Both the position numbers and the translations under genes were made by a program. The notes under the pieces are model-generated. The model saw only the letters and a list, made by a program, of their open reading frames with translations, was not told where the DNA came from and ran no database searches. Below are positions 1 through 6,743 of a stretch of DNA of 10,442 nt, in pieces. Positions within the stretch are counted from its first letter, which is position 1. Each line of letters opens with the position of its first letter. Origin of the DNA: Chitinophagaceae bacterium. Lineage in GTDB: Bacteria > Bacteroidota > Bacteroidia > Chitinophagales > Chitinophagaceae. The stretch is from the NCBI GenBank assembly GCA_013205585.1, contig JABMML010000173.1, positions 1-10,442 of the forward strand, read 5' to 3'.

Positions 1-1214
1 ACTTAAGAGACTTAGGAAATACGGTGGTGGTGGTAGAGCACGATGAACAAATTATGCGTCAGGCCGATCATATAATTGATATGGGCCCTTTGGCAGCGCA
101 TCAGGGTGGAGAAGTAGTGGCAGTAGGTAATGCAGCAGCGCTTATTAAAGATAAAAATAGTTTAACAGGAAAGTATTTAAGTGGTGCATTGAATATACCT
201 ATTCCAGCAAAAACAAGAATCTCCAAACACTTCATAAATTTAGAAGGTGCTTATTTACATAATTTAAAAACTATTGATGTACAATTTCCTTTGCATAGTT
301 TATGTGTAGTGAGTGGAGTGAGTGGTAGTGGGAAAACCACCTTGGTGAAACAAGTATTGTATAACGCCTTATTAAAAGCCAAATCACTCCCAACAGAAAT
401 AGTAGGCGGTTATAATGCAATTAGCGGCGACTTACACTTGATAGACCAAATAGAAATGGTGGATCAAAATCCTATTGGAAAATCATCAAGATCTAATCCG
501 GTTACTTATATCAAAGCCTACGATGCTATAAGAGACTTATATTCTAAACAAGCCCTTTCAAAAATTAGAGGTTTCTTGCCTAAGCATTTTTCTTTCAATG
601 TAGATGGAGGTAGATGCGATACTTGTAAAGGAGAAGGAGAGCAATTAGTAGAGATGCAGTTTTTAGCCGATGTGCATTTAACCTGTGAGGATTGTGGTGG
701 AAAGAGATTTAAGGAAACAGTTTTAGAAGTACAGTACAAAGGAAAAAATATTTACGAGGTACTAGAGATGAGTGTAGATGAAGCCATTACATTTTTTAGT
801 GAAGAAAAAAGTATCGTACTCGCTATTAGTCCTTTACAAGAAGTGGGGTTAGGCTATGTAAAATTGGGACAGAGCAGTAGTACTTTAAGTGGAGGAGAAG
901 CACAGAGAGTTAAACTAGCTAGCTTTTTAGGCAAGGGAAAAGCAAGCAATAAAATGTTATTCATTTTTGATGAACCTACTACAGGACTTCATTTTCATGA
1001 TATTCATAAATTATTAAAAGCTTTTAATGCTTTAATAGATCAAGGACATTCTTTAATAGTAGTAGAACATAATACTGATATTATTAAAGTAGCCGACTGG
1101 GTTATTGATATGGGACCAGAGGCTGGCGAAGGTGGTGGCACCGTCGTTTATGCGGGTGTACCCAAGGGCTTAGCCAAATCCAAGGCCTCTCAAACTGGGA
1201 AGTACTTAGACTAA
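1..1214 (+). CDS. uvrA: UvrA excinuclease ABC subunit A, C-terminal part (5' end outside window)
   Basis: ATPase and DNA-damage sensor of nucleotide excision repair; as a dimer it loads UvrB at lesions. The frame is open to the left edge (first full codon at 3, reading LRDLGNTVVVVEHDE), so the GTG at 24 is internal and about the last 404 of roughly 940 residues are present. Numbering residues from that GTG: the end of ABC module I with its H-loop (VEHD) is at the very start. Module II follows, with Walker A GVSGSGKTT at 98-106, a zinc finger with Cys 198, 201, 221 and 224 (C-x2-C-x19-C-x2-C), ABC signature LSGGEAQR at 288-295, Walker B LFIFDEPTTG at 312-321 and H-loop VVEH at 346-349. All catalytic motifs are intact and the C-terminus is complete. 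Bacteroidota often carry more than one UvrA paralogue. The diagnostic UvrB-binding region lies outside the window, so a UvrA2-like paralogue cannot be excluded, although the sequence looks canonical. Confidence 0.95.
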   Translation, partial: LRDLGNTVVVVEHDEQIMRQADHIIDMGPLAAHQGGEVVAVGNAAALIKDKNSLTGKYLSGALNIPIPAKTRISKHFINLEGAYLHNLKTIDVQFPLHSLCVVSGVSGSGKTTLVKQVLYNALLKAKSLPTEIVGGYNAISGDLHLIDQIEMVDQNPIGKSSRSNPVTYIKAYDAIRDLYSKQALSKIRGFLPKHFSFNVDGGRCDTCKGEGEQLVEMQFLADVHLTCEDCGGKRFKETVLEVQYKGKNIYEVLEMSVDEAITFFSEEKSIVLAISPLQEVGLGYVKLGQSSSTLSGGEAQRVKLASFLGKGKASNKMLFIFDEPTTGLHFHDIHKLLKAFNALIDQGHSLIVVEHNTDIIKVADWVIDMGPEAGEGGGTVVYAGVPKGLAKSKASQTGKYLD

Positions 1215-1259
1215 TTTCTATGTAACTTATTTAAAATCAATTAGTTAGTAAAATTAAAT

Positions 1260-1291
1260 TTTGCTTACTTAAATTTCTAGTATTATTTTTG
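1260..1291 (+). promoter_or_regulatory. Bacteroidota-type promoter of hicAB
   Basis: A -33 element TTTG (1260-1263) lies 20 nt before a -7 element TATTTTTG (1284-1291), a perfect match to TAnnTTTG. The expected start of transcription, a few bases after the -7 box, falls about 25 nt before the hicA ATG. The spacing is close to the 19 nt seen in front of glyA and guaB in this same window. Seen in sequence; activity is inferred. Confidence 0.65.
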
Positions 1292-1314
1292 TTGTAACTA
1301 AAAAATAGTTGCAA
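1292..1314 (+). promoter_or_regulatory. palindromic operator-like site at the hicAB transcription start
   Basis: Inverted repeat TTGTAACTA (1292-1300) and TAGTTGCAA (1306-1314) around a central AAAAA; 8 of 9 positions pair. It begins directly after the -7 box and ends 6 nt before the hicA ATG, so a bound protein would cover the start site. HicB proteins with a ribbon-helix-helix domain commonly repress their own operon by binding palindromes, and this HicB has such a domain. Binding is inferred. Confidence 0.55.
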
Positions 1315-1320
1315 ATTTGT

Positions 1321-1578
1321 ATGACAAAGAAAGACAAACTACTAGAAAGGTTCTTAAGTATACCTAAGGATTTTACATTTGACGAATTAAAAACGTTATT
1401 AAGAAGTCTTGGTTATGAGGAAGATAATAAAGGAAAAACATCAGGATCAAGAGTGGCGTTTGTTCATTTAATTTATAATGAAAACATACTCATTCATAAA
1501 CCGCATCCTAGTAAAATATTAAATAGAATTTACTTAAAAAAAATTATACACGACCTAACTTTAAAACAAATTATATGA
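1321..1578 (+). CDS. hicA: HicA-family toxin (mRNA interferase candidate)
   Basis: Toxin half of a type II toxin-antitoxin pair. HicA proteins have a dsRNA-binding-like fold and cleave mRNA in a translation-independent way. The product is 85 aa from ATG 1321. A TTG at 1309 would add four residues but lies inside the operator-like palindrome, so the ATG is preferred. Visible features: an N-terminal helical stretch with PKDFTFDELKTLL (about 15-27), then KTSGSRVAF (39-47) and HKPHP (59-63) near the C-terminus. Canonical HicA has a glycine-serine-histidine at the first of these; here it is GSR. This matches my recollection of a HicA subfamily with a GSRVxF...HKPHP signature, in which the later histidines may be the functional ones (inference). 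The stop overlaps the start of hicB by 4 nt (ATGA), implying translational coupling. The toxin-before-antitoxin order is usual for hicAB. Confidence 0.85.
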   Translation: MTKKDKLLERFLSIPKDFTFDELKTLLRSLGYEEDNKGKTSGSRVAFVHLIYNENILIHKPHPSKILNRIYLKKIIHDLTLKQII

Positions 1579-1913
1579 ACAACACCTTAACCTATAAGGG
1601 TTTTTTTGCAACTGTAGAATTTAGTGATGAAGATAACTTATTGTTTGGAAAGATTGAAGGGATTAATGATTTGATCATGTTTGAAGGTTCATCAGTCATA
1701 GAATTTAAAAAAATTTTTAAAGAAGCAGTGAATGATTATATAGAAATTTGCAAGCAATCAAATAAGCCCTGCCACAAAAGCTTTAAGGGCTCTTTTAATG
1801 TACGCGTAAAGCCAGAAGTACATCAACGTGCTTCAAGGTTGGCTACTATGAAGGGAATTAGTTTGAATCAGTTAGTGCAAAACGCTATTGAGAAAGAATT
1901 AGAAGCGGCCTAG
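1575..1913 (+). CDS. hicB: HicB-family antitoxin and autorepressor
   Basis: Antitoxin that should bind and neutralise the HicA encoded just upstream and repress the operon. It has 112 aa and starts at the ATG within the ATGA overlap. The N-terminal half (about 1-68) is the degenerate RNase H-like HicB fold, with the family opening LTYKGFFATVEFSDED (5-20) and the later FEGSSVIEFKKIFKEAVNDY segment. The C-terminal part (about 72-110) is a ribbon-helix-helix DNA-binding domain of Arc/CopG type: a beta strand SFNVRV (73-78), helix 80-93, a GIS turn and helix 97-110. A DNA-binding tail of this kind fits the palindrome at 1292-1314. The pair looks complete and intact. It lies between uvrA and the convergent DUF4293 gene, whose stop is only 35 nt away. 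Confidence 0.9.
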   Translation: MNNTLTYKGFFATVEFSDEDNLLFGKIEGINDLIMFEGSSVIEFKKIFKEAVNDYIEICKQSNKPCHKSFKGSFNVRVKPEVHQRASRLATMKGISLNQLVQNAIEKELEAA

Positions 1914-1948
1914 TAATATTTTATGTAGGTACTACTTAGTATAATAGA

Positions 1949-2350
1949 CTATCTTAATCTATCAGCGCTTTTAACTTTACGGTCGTCTTTGTAAATGTTA
2001 ACTATTGCCATTATTTGCAGTACGGGTATGACAAATAAAGCTATAGAGGGAAGCGTGAAGCCACCACCTGGATTGGCCACCACTATTTTATAAACAAAGT
2101 ATCCAATAAGTACCGATAATAAAAAGTTTATAAGTACTACTTTTAATTGTAGCATACGGTTGCCGTATAAAAATATTGTAATAAAAGAAAGGCAAGCACT
2201 AAAGGCCAAAGAAATAAGCGTGCTGTACCCTGCACTACCGTTAATTTCTAAAGCAAGGGGTGTTGGCGTATAATAAAAAGGATAACGCAGTACAGAAAAG
2301 GCTGCTGCGCTAGCTAGTAATAACCAAATGGTTTGTATTCTTTGTATCAT
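1949..2350 (-). CDS. DUF4293 family small membrane protein
   Basis: Uncharacterised inner-membrane protein of 133 aa found mainly in Bacteroidota; the role is unknown. Four hydrophobic segments are visible at about 7-22, 42-62, 69-90 and 98-119. They are preceded by the family-typical start MIQRIQTIWLLL and followed by a charged cytoplasmic tail ending in KSADRLR, which together support the DUF4293 assignment. The start is the ATG complementary to 2348-2350. The gene lies downstream of glyA on the same strand with the glyA terminator between them, so it is either transcribed by read-through or from a weak promoter. The only -7-like match is TTTATTTG (complement of 2371-2378), one base off consensus and without a -33 partner. 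Confidence 0.85.
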   Translation of the reverse strand: MIQRIQTIWLLLASAAAFSVLRYPFYYTPTPLALEINGSAGYSTLISLAFSACLSFITIFLYGNRMLQLKVVLINFLLSVLIGYFVYKIVVANPGGGFTLPSIALFVIPVLQIMAIVNIYKDDRKVKSADRLR

Positions 2351-2370
2351 AGTATAAAGTTAATCTATTT

Positions 2371-2405
2371 CAAATAAAAAAACCTCCTAGTTAGGGAGGT
2401 TCTTT
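2371..2405 (-). terminator. rho-independent terminator of glyA
   Basis: On the minus strand a stem AACCTCC / GGAGGTT (complement of 2395-2401 and 2381-2387) encloses the 7-nt loop CTAACTA and runs directly into a T tract (complement of 2380-2376). The A-rich bases before the stem can pair with that tract and extend the hairpin. It lies about 40 nt after the glyA stop and just before DUF4293, so it should end most glyA transcripts. Confidence 0.8.
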
Positions 2406-2443
2406 CTATACTGATTAAGCTCATTCAATTAAAATGTATACCC

Positions 2444-3724
2444 TTATCCTAATTCTGGATACAATACAAATTGCTCCATAAACTTGTTTACTTCTTTCTT
2501 AGTATCTGATAATACTGTTTCATTTTCTGCATTCATTAATACTTTGTCAATAGATTCTACTACAAAAGGAATATGTGTTTCAGTCATTCCGCGTGTTGTA
2601 ATAGCAGCCACTCCAAAACGAATACCAGAAGTAACAAAGGCCGATTTATCGTCGTAAGGCACCATATTCTTATTGGCAGTGATATCGGCATGTCCTAAAA
2701 CTTGCTCTGCTTTTTTACCACTAATATTTTTATTGCGTAAATCAATTAACATTAAATGATTGTCGGTACCACCACTAATAATTTCATATCCTTTTGCAAC
2801 AAAGGCGGCTGCCATGGTTTTCGCATTTTTTTGTACTTGCTTTTGATACACCATAAATTCATCAGACAATATTTCACCAAAAGCAATGGCTTTGGCAGCA
2901 ATCACGTGTTCTAGTGGCCCACCTTGGGTTCCTGGAAACACCGCCATATCAATCACATTGGACCATAATCTTAAATTTCCTTTCATGTCTTTTAAGCCTA
3001 AAGTATTCTCGCCATCTTTAGCCATCATAATAACTCCACCACGAGGGCCGCGTAAAGTTTTATGCGTAGTAGAAGTAACAAAATGACAATGGTTAAATGG
3101 AGAGCTTAATAAACCCTTGGCAATTAATCCTGCAGGGTGTGCAATATCGGCAAGTACAAAAGCACCTACTTCGTCTGCTACTTTTCTTATGCGTGCGTAA
3201 TCGATGTCACGGCTATAAGCACTTGCACCACAAATAATTAATTTAGGCTTATGTGTTCTCGCTTGACTTTCTAACATTTCATAATCAATCAAACCTGTTT
3301 CTTTTACGACACCATAAAAATGTGGCGTATATGTTTTACCAGAAAAATTTACTGCACTACCATGTGTTAAGTGACCACCCATACTTAAGTCTAAACCTAA
3401 AATGCCATCACCATTTTTTAAGATGGCAAGCATTAACGCAGCATTGGCTTGCGCACCACTATGTGGTTGCACATTCGCGTACTCAAGTCCAAAAACTTCT
3501 TTTAAACGGTCTATGGCTAATTGTTCTGTTTTATCTACAATTTCACAACCGCCATAATACCTTTTTCCAGGATAGCCTTCGGCATATTTATTGGTCATTA
3601 CACAGCCTGTGGCTTGCATGACTTGTAAGCTGGTAAAATTTTCAGAAGCGATTAATTCAATGCCTCTTCTTTGGCGTTCTAATTCTTGGCCGATGATGTC
3701 AAAAACAAGTGTATCTCTTTGCAT
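2444..3724 (-). CDS. glyA: serine hydroxymethyltransferase (PLP-dependent)
   Basis: Cytosolic enzyme that interconverts serine and glycine while charging tetrahydrofolate to 5,10-methylene-THF, the main one-carbon source for purine and thymidylate synthesis. The 426 aa are near the usual bacterial length. Visible motifs: ELIASENF (23-30), [15 protein letters not shown] (45-59), HSGAQANAA (88-96) in the PLP site, ADIAHPAG (192-199) with the PLP-contacting Asp193 and His196, and [13 protein letters not shown] (218-230), in which Lys222 forms the Schiff base. [11 protein letters not shown] follows at about 264-274. Compared with E. coli GlyA there is extra sequence between GPRGG and FPGTQGG ([20 protein letters not shown]), as in other Bacteroidota forms. 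The start ATG (complement of 3722-3724) lies 28 nt after a consensus promoter, and a terminator follows the stop, so glyA is probably monocistronic. Confidence 0.98.
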   Translation of the reverse strand: MQRDTLVFDIIGQELERQRRGIELIASENFTSLQVMQATGCVMTNKYAEGYPGKRYYGGCEIVDKTEQLAIDRLKEVFGLEYANVQPHSGAQANAALMLAILKNGDGILGLDLSMGGHLTHGSAVNFSGKTYTPHFYGVVKETGLIDYEMLESQARTHKPKLIICGASAYSRDIDYARIRKVADEVGAFVLADIAHPAGLIAKGLLSSPFNHCHFVTSTTHKTLRGPRGGVIMMAKDGENTLGLKDMKGNLRLWSNVIDMAVFPGTQGGPLEHVIAAKAIAFGEILSDEFMVYQKQVQKNAKTMAAAFVAKGYEIISGGTDNHLMLIDLRNKNISGKKAEQVLGHADITANKNMVPYDDKSAFVTSGIRFGVAAITTRGMTETHIPFVVESIDKVLMNAENETVLSDTKKEVNKFMEQFVLYPELG

Positions 3725-3752
3725 ATTTCTTAATTTAAACTGTTCTATTTTG

Positions 3753-3783
3753 CAAAATTAATTCATTATTAACCCTACGCAAA
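3753..3783 (-). promoter_or_regulatory. Bacteroidota-type promoter of glyA
   Basis: On the minus strand, -33 TTTG (complement of 3780-3783), 19 nt, then -7 TAATTTTG (complement of 3753-3760) is a perfect TAnnTTTG match. The predicted start gives a leader of roughly 20-25 nt before the ATG at 3724. Confidence 0.75.
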
Positions 3784-3830
3784 GCTTTTTTTCAACAGTT
3801 GGCCTCCTAATATTCACATTTTCAAGCGCT

Positions 3831-3867
3831 TTGTACAAAATTGAACAATTGAGGCTCAAATTTGTTC
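3831..3867. promoter_or_regulatory. cluster of nested TTG-n-CAA palindromes in the divergent region
   Basis: TTGTACAA (3831-3838) and TTGAACAA (3841-3848) are spaced exactly 10 bp, one helical turn. Overlapping them is a larger inverted repeat: GAACAATTGAG (3843-3853), a central G, then CTCAA and TTGTTC (3855-3859, 3862-3867), interrupted only by two extra bases AT. It lies between the glyA promoter and the nucleotidyltransferase gene. An operator is possible, but AT-rich sequence produces such palindromes by chance. Confidence 0.35.
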
Positions 3868-3895
3868 TATTACTAACAGTTATTTGCTACTTTTA
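3861..3895 (+). promoter_or_regulatory. weak promoter candidate for the nucleotidyltransferase gene
   Basis: TTTG (3861-3864) and TACTTTTA (3888-3895, one base off TAnnTTTG) are separated by 23 nt, longer than the 19-20 nt of the good promoters in this window. It is the best candidate in the region, but weak. Its -33 element overlaps the palindrome cluster. Confidence 0.3.
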
Positions 3896-3916
3896 TCTTC
3901 CCCTAAAAAGTAAACT

Positions 3917-4909
3917 ATGAAGGCTATAATACCTGTTGCTGGAGCTGGCGCAAAACTCCGCCCTCATACCTATACGCAGCCCAAAGCGCTAATACCTATT
4001 GCAGGTAAAACCATACTTAGTTTTATTGTGGATCAATTAAAAGAAGAGGGCATTACAGAATTTATTTTTATAGTTGGTTATTTAGGTGAAAAAATTAAGG
4101 ACTATGTTGAGGCTACTTATCCAAATTTAAACACTCATTTTGTTTACCAAAACGATAGACTAGGTACCGCGCACGCCATTGAATTAGCCAAGTCCATTGT
4201 GGGTAATGATGAAGTATTTATTTCTTTAGGAGACACTATTTGTGAATTTGATATTAAAGAAGTAATGAAGAGCGATTTTAGTATGCTGGGTGTAAAAAAA
4301 GTAGATGATCCAAGACAGTTTGGAGTGGTAGAAATGAATGAAGAATATTTTGTAGAACACGCTGTAGAAAAACCAGCTATTCCAAAATCTAATAATGCCT
4401 TAGTAGGTTTATATAAAATAAAAGAGTCGGCCCTACTATTTGAATGCTTTCAGCAATTATTTACCGATAATATAAAATCGAATGGTGAATACAATTTAAC
4501 CGATGCCATAGATTGTATGATTAAAAAAGGAGTTAAATTTAAAGGCTTTAAAGTGAAGCATTGGTATGATTGTGGTAAGAAAGAAAATTTATTAGAAGCC
4601 AATGCAGTACTACTTAAGAAAACAGGCGGACTTACTGTTAAGCCTGAAACCTACCCCAATAGTATTATTATAGCACCAGTAAGCATTGCTGAAGGATGCG
4701 TAATAGAAAACTCCATCATAGGACCACATGTAACCATTGGAAACAATACCACTATTAAAAGTTCAGTGGTAAAAGAAAGTATTATTGGATCCTACACCAC
4801 GCTAGATGAAGTGGTTTTAGATAATTCATTAATTGGAAGTGATGCAGCGGTTAAAGGCTTAAGCCGTACCTTAAATATTGGAGATAATACAGAAATTGAT
4901 TTCGGATAA
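3917..4909 (+). CDS. sugar-1-phosphate nucleotidyltransferase with left-handed beta-helix tail
   Basis: Cytosolic NTP_transferase-family enzyme that should activate a sugar 1-phosphate with an NTP, giving an NDP-sugar for cell-surface glycans; the sugar and nucleotide cannot be read from the sequence. Domain 1 (about 1-235) has the nucleotide-binding start MKAIIPVAGAGAKLRP (1-16), PKALIP (22-27), LGTAHAI (82-88), the metal-binding GD (105-106), FGVVE (135-139), EKP (151-153), GEYNLTDAI (190-198) and HWYDCG (215-220). Domain 2 (about 245-315) shows hexapeptide-like repeats (SIAEGCVIENSIIGPHVTIG) of a left-handed beta-helix, as in long RmlA- or GlmU-type proteins. At 330 aa it is shorter than GlmU, and an acetyltransferase active site is not evident. 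The signature glycine loop reads GAGAKLRP rather than GxGTRLRP. The next gene starts 29 nt downstream on the same strand, so the two are probably co-transcribed. Confidence 0.85.
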   Translation: MKAIIPVAGAGAKLRPHTYTQPKALIPIAGKTILSFIVDQLKEEGITEFIFIVGYLGEKIKDYVEATYPNLNTHFVYQNDRLGTAHAIELAKSIVGNDEVFISLGDTICEFDIKEVMKSDFSMLGVKKVDDPRQFGVVEMNEEYFVEHAVEKPAIPKSNNALVGLYKIKESALLFECFQQLFTDNIKSNGEYNLTDAIDCMIKKGVKFKGFKVKHWYDCGKKENLLEANAVLLKKTGGLTVKPETYPNSIIIAPVSIAEGCVIENSIIGPHVTIGNNTTIKSSVVKESIIGSYTTLDEVVLDNSLIGSDAAVKGLSRTLNIGDNTEIDFG

Positions 4910-4938
4910 TAATCTCTTTTTGGCATTAAATTTTTTGT

Positions 4939-5904
4939 ATGCTTTTCGAAAATAGAATTACAAGTTTATTTAAAATTGATTTACCCATTATTCAAGCAGG
5001 AATGGTTTGGGCCAGCGGATGGGAATTAGCCAGTGCAGTAAGTAATGCAGGTGCTTTAGGTATTATTGGAGCGGGCAGTATGTATCCGGAAGTATTAAGA
5101 ACTCATATTCAAAAAACAAAGGCAGCCACTACTAAACCATTTGCAGTGAATCTGCCTATGTTGTATCCTGATTTGCAAGCACATATTAATATTATCATTG
5201 AAGAAAAAGTGCCCATTGTATTTACGAGTGCAGGCAATCCTAAAACATGGACAGCTATTTTGAAAGCCGCTGGAATTATGGTGGTGCATGTAGTAAGTAG
5301 TGCTCAGTTTGCTTTAAAAGCCGAAGCAGCTGGTTGTGATGCAGTGGTAGCAGAAGGTTTTGAGGCGGGTGGCCATAATGGAAGAGAAGAAACCACCACC
5401 ATGGTATTAATTCCTATGGTGCATAAAGCTGTAAAAATTCCAGTGATTGCTGCAGGAGGAATTGCCACTGGAGCTCAAATGGTAGCAGCATTTGCACTGG
5501 GTGCTGAGGCGGTGCAAATAGGTTCAAGATTTGTTTGTAGTATAGAAGCTTCTTCACATATACATTTTAAAAATGCTATTATTGAATCAAAGGAAGGCGC
5601 TACTGAATTAGGATTAAAGTCATTAGCACCAGTTCGCTTTTTAAAAAATAAATTTGCCAACGAAATTTTAGCATTTGAAAAACAGGGTGCTAGTAAAGAA
5701 GCCTTAGCAGAACGCTTAGGTAAAGGAAGAGCAAAGATGGGAATGTTTGAAGGAGATATGGAAAATGGAGAATTAGAAATTGGGCAAGTAACTGCCATGA
5801 TAAATACTATACAACCAGCAGCTGAAATTGTGCATGAAATTTGGAATGATTTTCAAGCAGGCGTTGAGCACTTAAAATCACTTCCATTCAGTAGGTCTTT
5901 TTAG
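4939..5904 (+). CDS. FMN-dependent nitronate monooxygenase / FabK-like enzyme
   Basis: TIM-barrel flavoprotein of the 2-nitropropane dioxygenase family (321 aa, cytosolic). Family members either oxidise nitronates with O2 or, as FabK, reduce enoyl-ACP in fatty-acid synthesis. Visible motifs: DLPIIQAGM (14-22) at the first strand, the segment AEGFEAGGHNGREETTT (138-154) with the conserved His146, AAGGIATG (171-178) for FMN phosphate, and GAEAVQIGSRF (188-198). The GGHxG motif is shared by both activities, so the reaction is not settled. The family is usually annotated as nitronate monooxygenase in Bacteroidota. The ATG at 4939 is preceded by an AT-rich stretch without a Shine-Dalgarno. I see no promoter in the 29-nt gap, so it is probably expressed with the nucleotidyltransferase, although no metabolic link between the two is obvious. 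Confidence 0.8.
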   Translation: MLFENRITSLFKIDLPIIQAGMVWASGWELASAVSNAGALGIIGAGSMYPEVLRTHIQKTKAATTKPFAVNLPMLYPDLQAHINIIIEEKVPIVFTSAGNPKTWTAILKAAGIMVVHVVSSAQFALKAEAAGCDAVVAEGFEAGGHNGREETTTMVLIPMVHKAVKIPVIAAGGIATGAQMVAAFALGAEAVQIGSRFVCSIEASSHIHFKNAIIESKEGATELGLKSLAPVRFLKNKFANEILAFEKQGASKEALAERLGKGRAKMGMFEGDMENGELEIGQVTAMINTIQPAAEIVHEIWNDFQAGVEHLKSLPFSRSF

Positions 5905-5984
5905 GGTAGATCTTTTTATGTAGAAATCTTAAACTAATACTTTTTAAAGAACCATGATTTAGTATAAGTAGTAAGTATTAAAAC

Positions 5985-6743
5985 TTATGCATCCTTGTGT
6001 ATAGTAAATGAATTTGCTTGCGCCACACAGGTCATCACTATATCATTAATGCAAACATGTTTTGGTAAATTAGCTACATACCATGCGGTATCGGCAATGT
6101 CTTCTGCTTTCAGTGGTTCATAACCTGCATATACAGCAGCAGCCTTAGCGGCGTCTCCTTTAAATCTTACTAAAGAAAAATCGGTTTCTACTGCACCTGG
6201 GTGAATAGCAGTTACTTTTATTTTGAATTGCAATAAATCAATTCTTTGCGCCTTGGTAATGGCGTCTACTGCATGCTTGGAAGCACAGTATACATTACCA
6301 TCCTTATACACTTCTTTACCTGCAGTGCTACCAATATTAATAATATGTCCTTGGTTTTTAATTAAATAAGGAAGGGTTGCTTTGGAAGTGTATAATAAAC
6401 CTTTCACATTGGTATCAATCATGGTTTCCCAGTCTTCGATATTTGCATTTTCAAAAGAGTCTCTTCCTAAGGCCAGGCCTGCGTTGTTCACTAGCAAGTC
6501 AATGGCATGCCATTCAGTAGGCAAACTACCTATTTGTTGAAATACGGCTTCTTTGTTTTGTACATCAAAAATTAAAGACAAAGTTTTTACTTTATATTTT
6601 TGTTCAATGGCTGTAGCCACAGCTTCTAGTTTTTCTTTTCTGCGTGCTGTTAAAATTAAGTTCCAGCCACCTGATGCAAATTTTTCTGCAATGGCTTTTC
6701 CAAAACCCGAACTAGCGCCAGTGATTAATATTATTTTTGACAT
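5985..6743 (-). CDS. SDR family NAD(P)-dependent oxidoreductase (YdfG-like)
   Basis: Classical short-chain dehydrogenase/reductase of 252 aa, the usual length, resembling YdfG-type 3-hydroxy acid dehydrogenases; the substrate is unknown. Visible: dinucleotide-binding TGASSGFG (8-15), ARR (33-35) after the second strand, whose arginines favour NADPH, NNAG (86-89), Asn112, and the catalytic Ser139, Tyr152 and Lys156 in the YCASK motif (152-156). HPGAVETDF (181-189) follows in the substrate loop. All active-site residues are present. The start is the ATG complementary to 6741-6743. No TAnnTTTG promoter is seen in the 99 nt upstream, which are filled by a degenerate tandem repeat. It may be the last gene of a guaB-lnb-SDR transcript. 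It is convergent with the nitronate monooxygenase gene across 80 nt. Confidence 0.9.
   Translation of the reverse strand: MSKIILITGASSGFGKAIAEKFASGGWNLILTARRKEKLEAVATAIEQKYKVKTLSLIFDVQNKEAVFQQIGSLPTEWHAIDLLVNNAGLALGRDSFENANIEDWETMIDTNVKGLLYTSKATLPYLIKNQGHIINIGSTAGKEVYKDGNVYCASKHAVDAITKAQRIDLLQFKIKVTAIHPGAVETDFSLVRFKGDAAKAAAVYAGYEPLKAEDIADTAWYVANLPKHVCINDIVMTCVAQANSFTIHKDA

Noticed and set aside
1247..1265. AT-rich hairpin (AGTAAAA / TTTTGCT with one wobble) as a uvrA terminator
   Set aside because: The stem is almost only A-U pairs with no following T tract, and it overlaps the -33 element of the hicA promoter.
1309..1320. Upstream TTG start for hicA
   Set aside because: It falls inside the operator-like palindrome and adds only MQIC before the family-like MTKKDKLLERF; ATG 1321 is better.
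2371..2378. TTTATTTG on the minus strand as a DUF4293 promoter
   Set aside because: One mismatch to TAnnTTTG, no TTTG at a suitable distance upstream, and it coincides with the glyA terminator T tract.
3253..3621. 122-aa open frame on the plus strand inside glyA
   Set aside because: It is antisense to strongly conserved glyA sequence, resembles no family and has no promoter; a shadow frame.
5905..5984. TAATACTT (5935-5942) and AAGTATTA (5973-5980) as a bidirectional terminator between convergent genes
   Set aside because: The loop would be 30 nt, the stem is only 8 AT-rich pairs and there is no adjoining T tract; probably chance.
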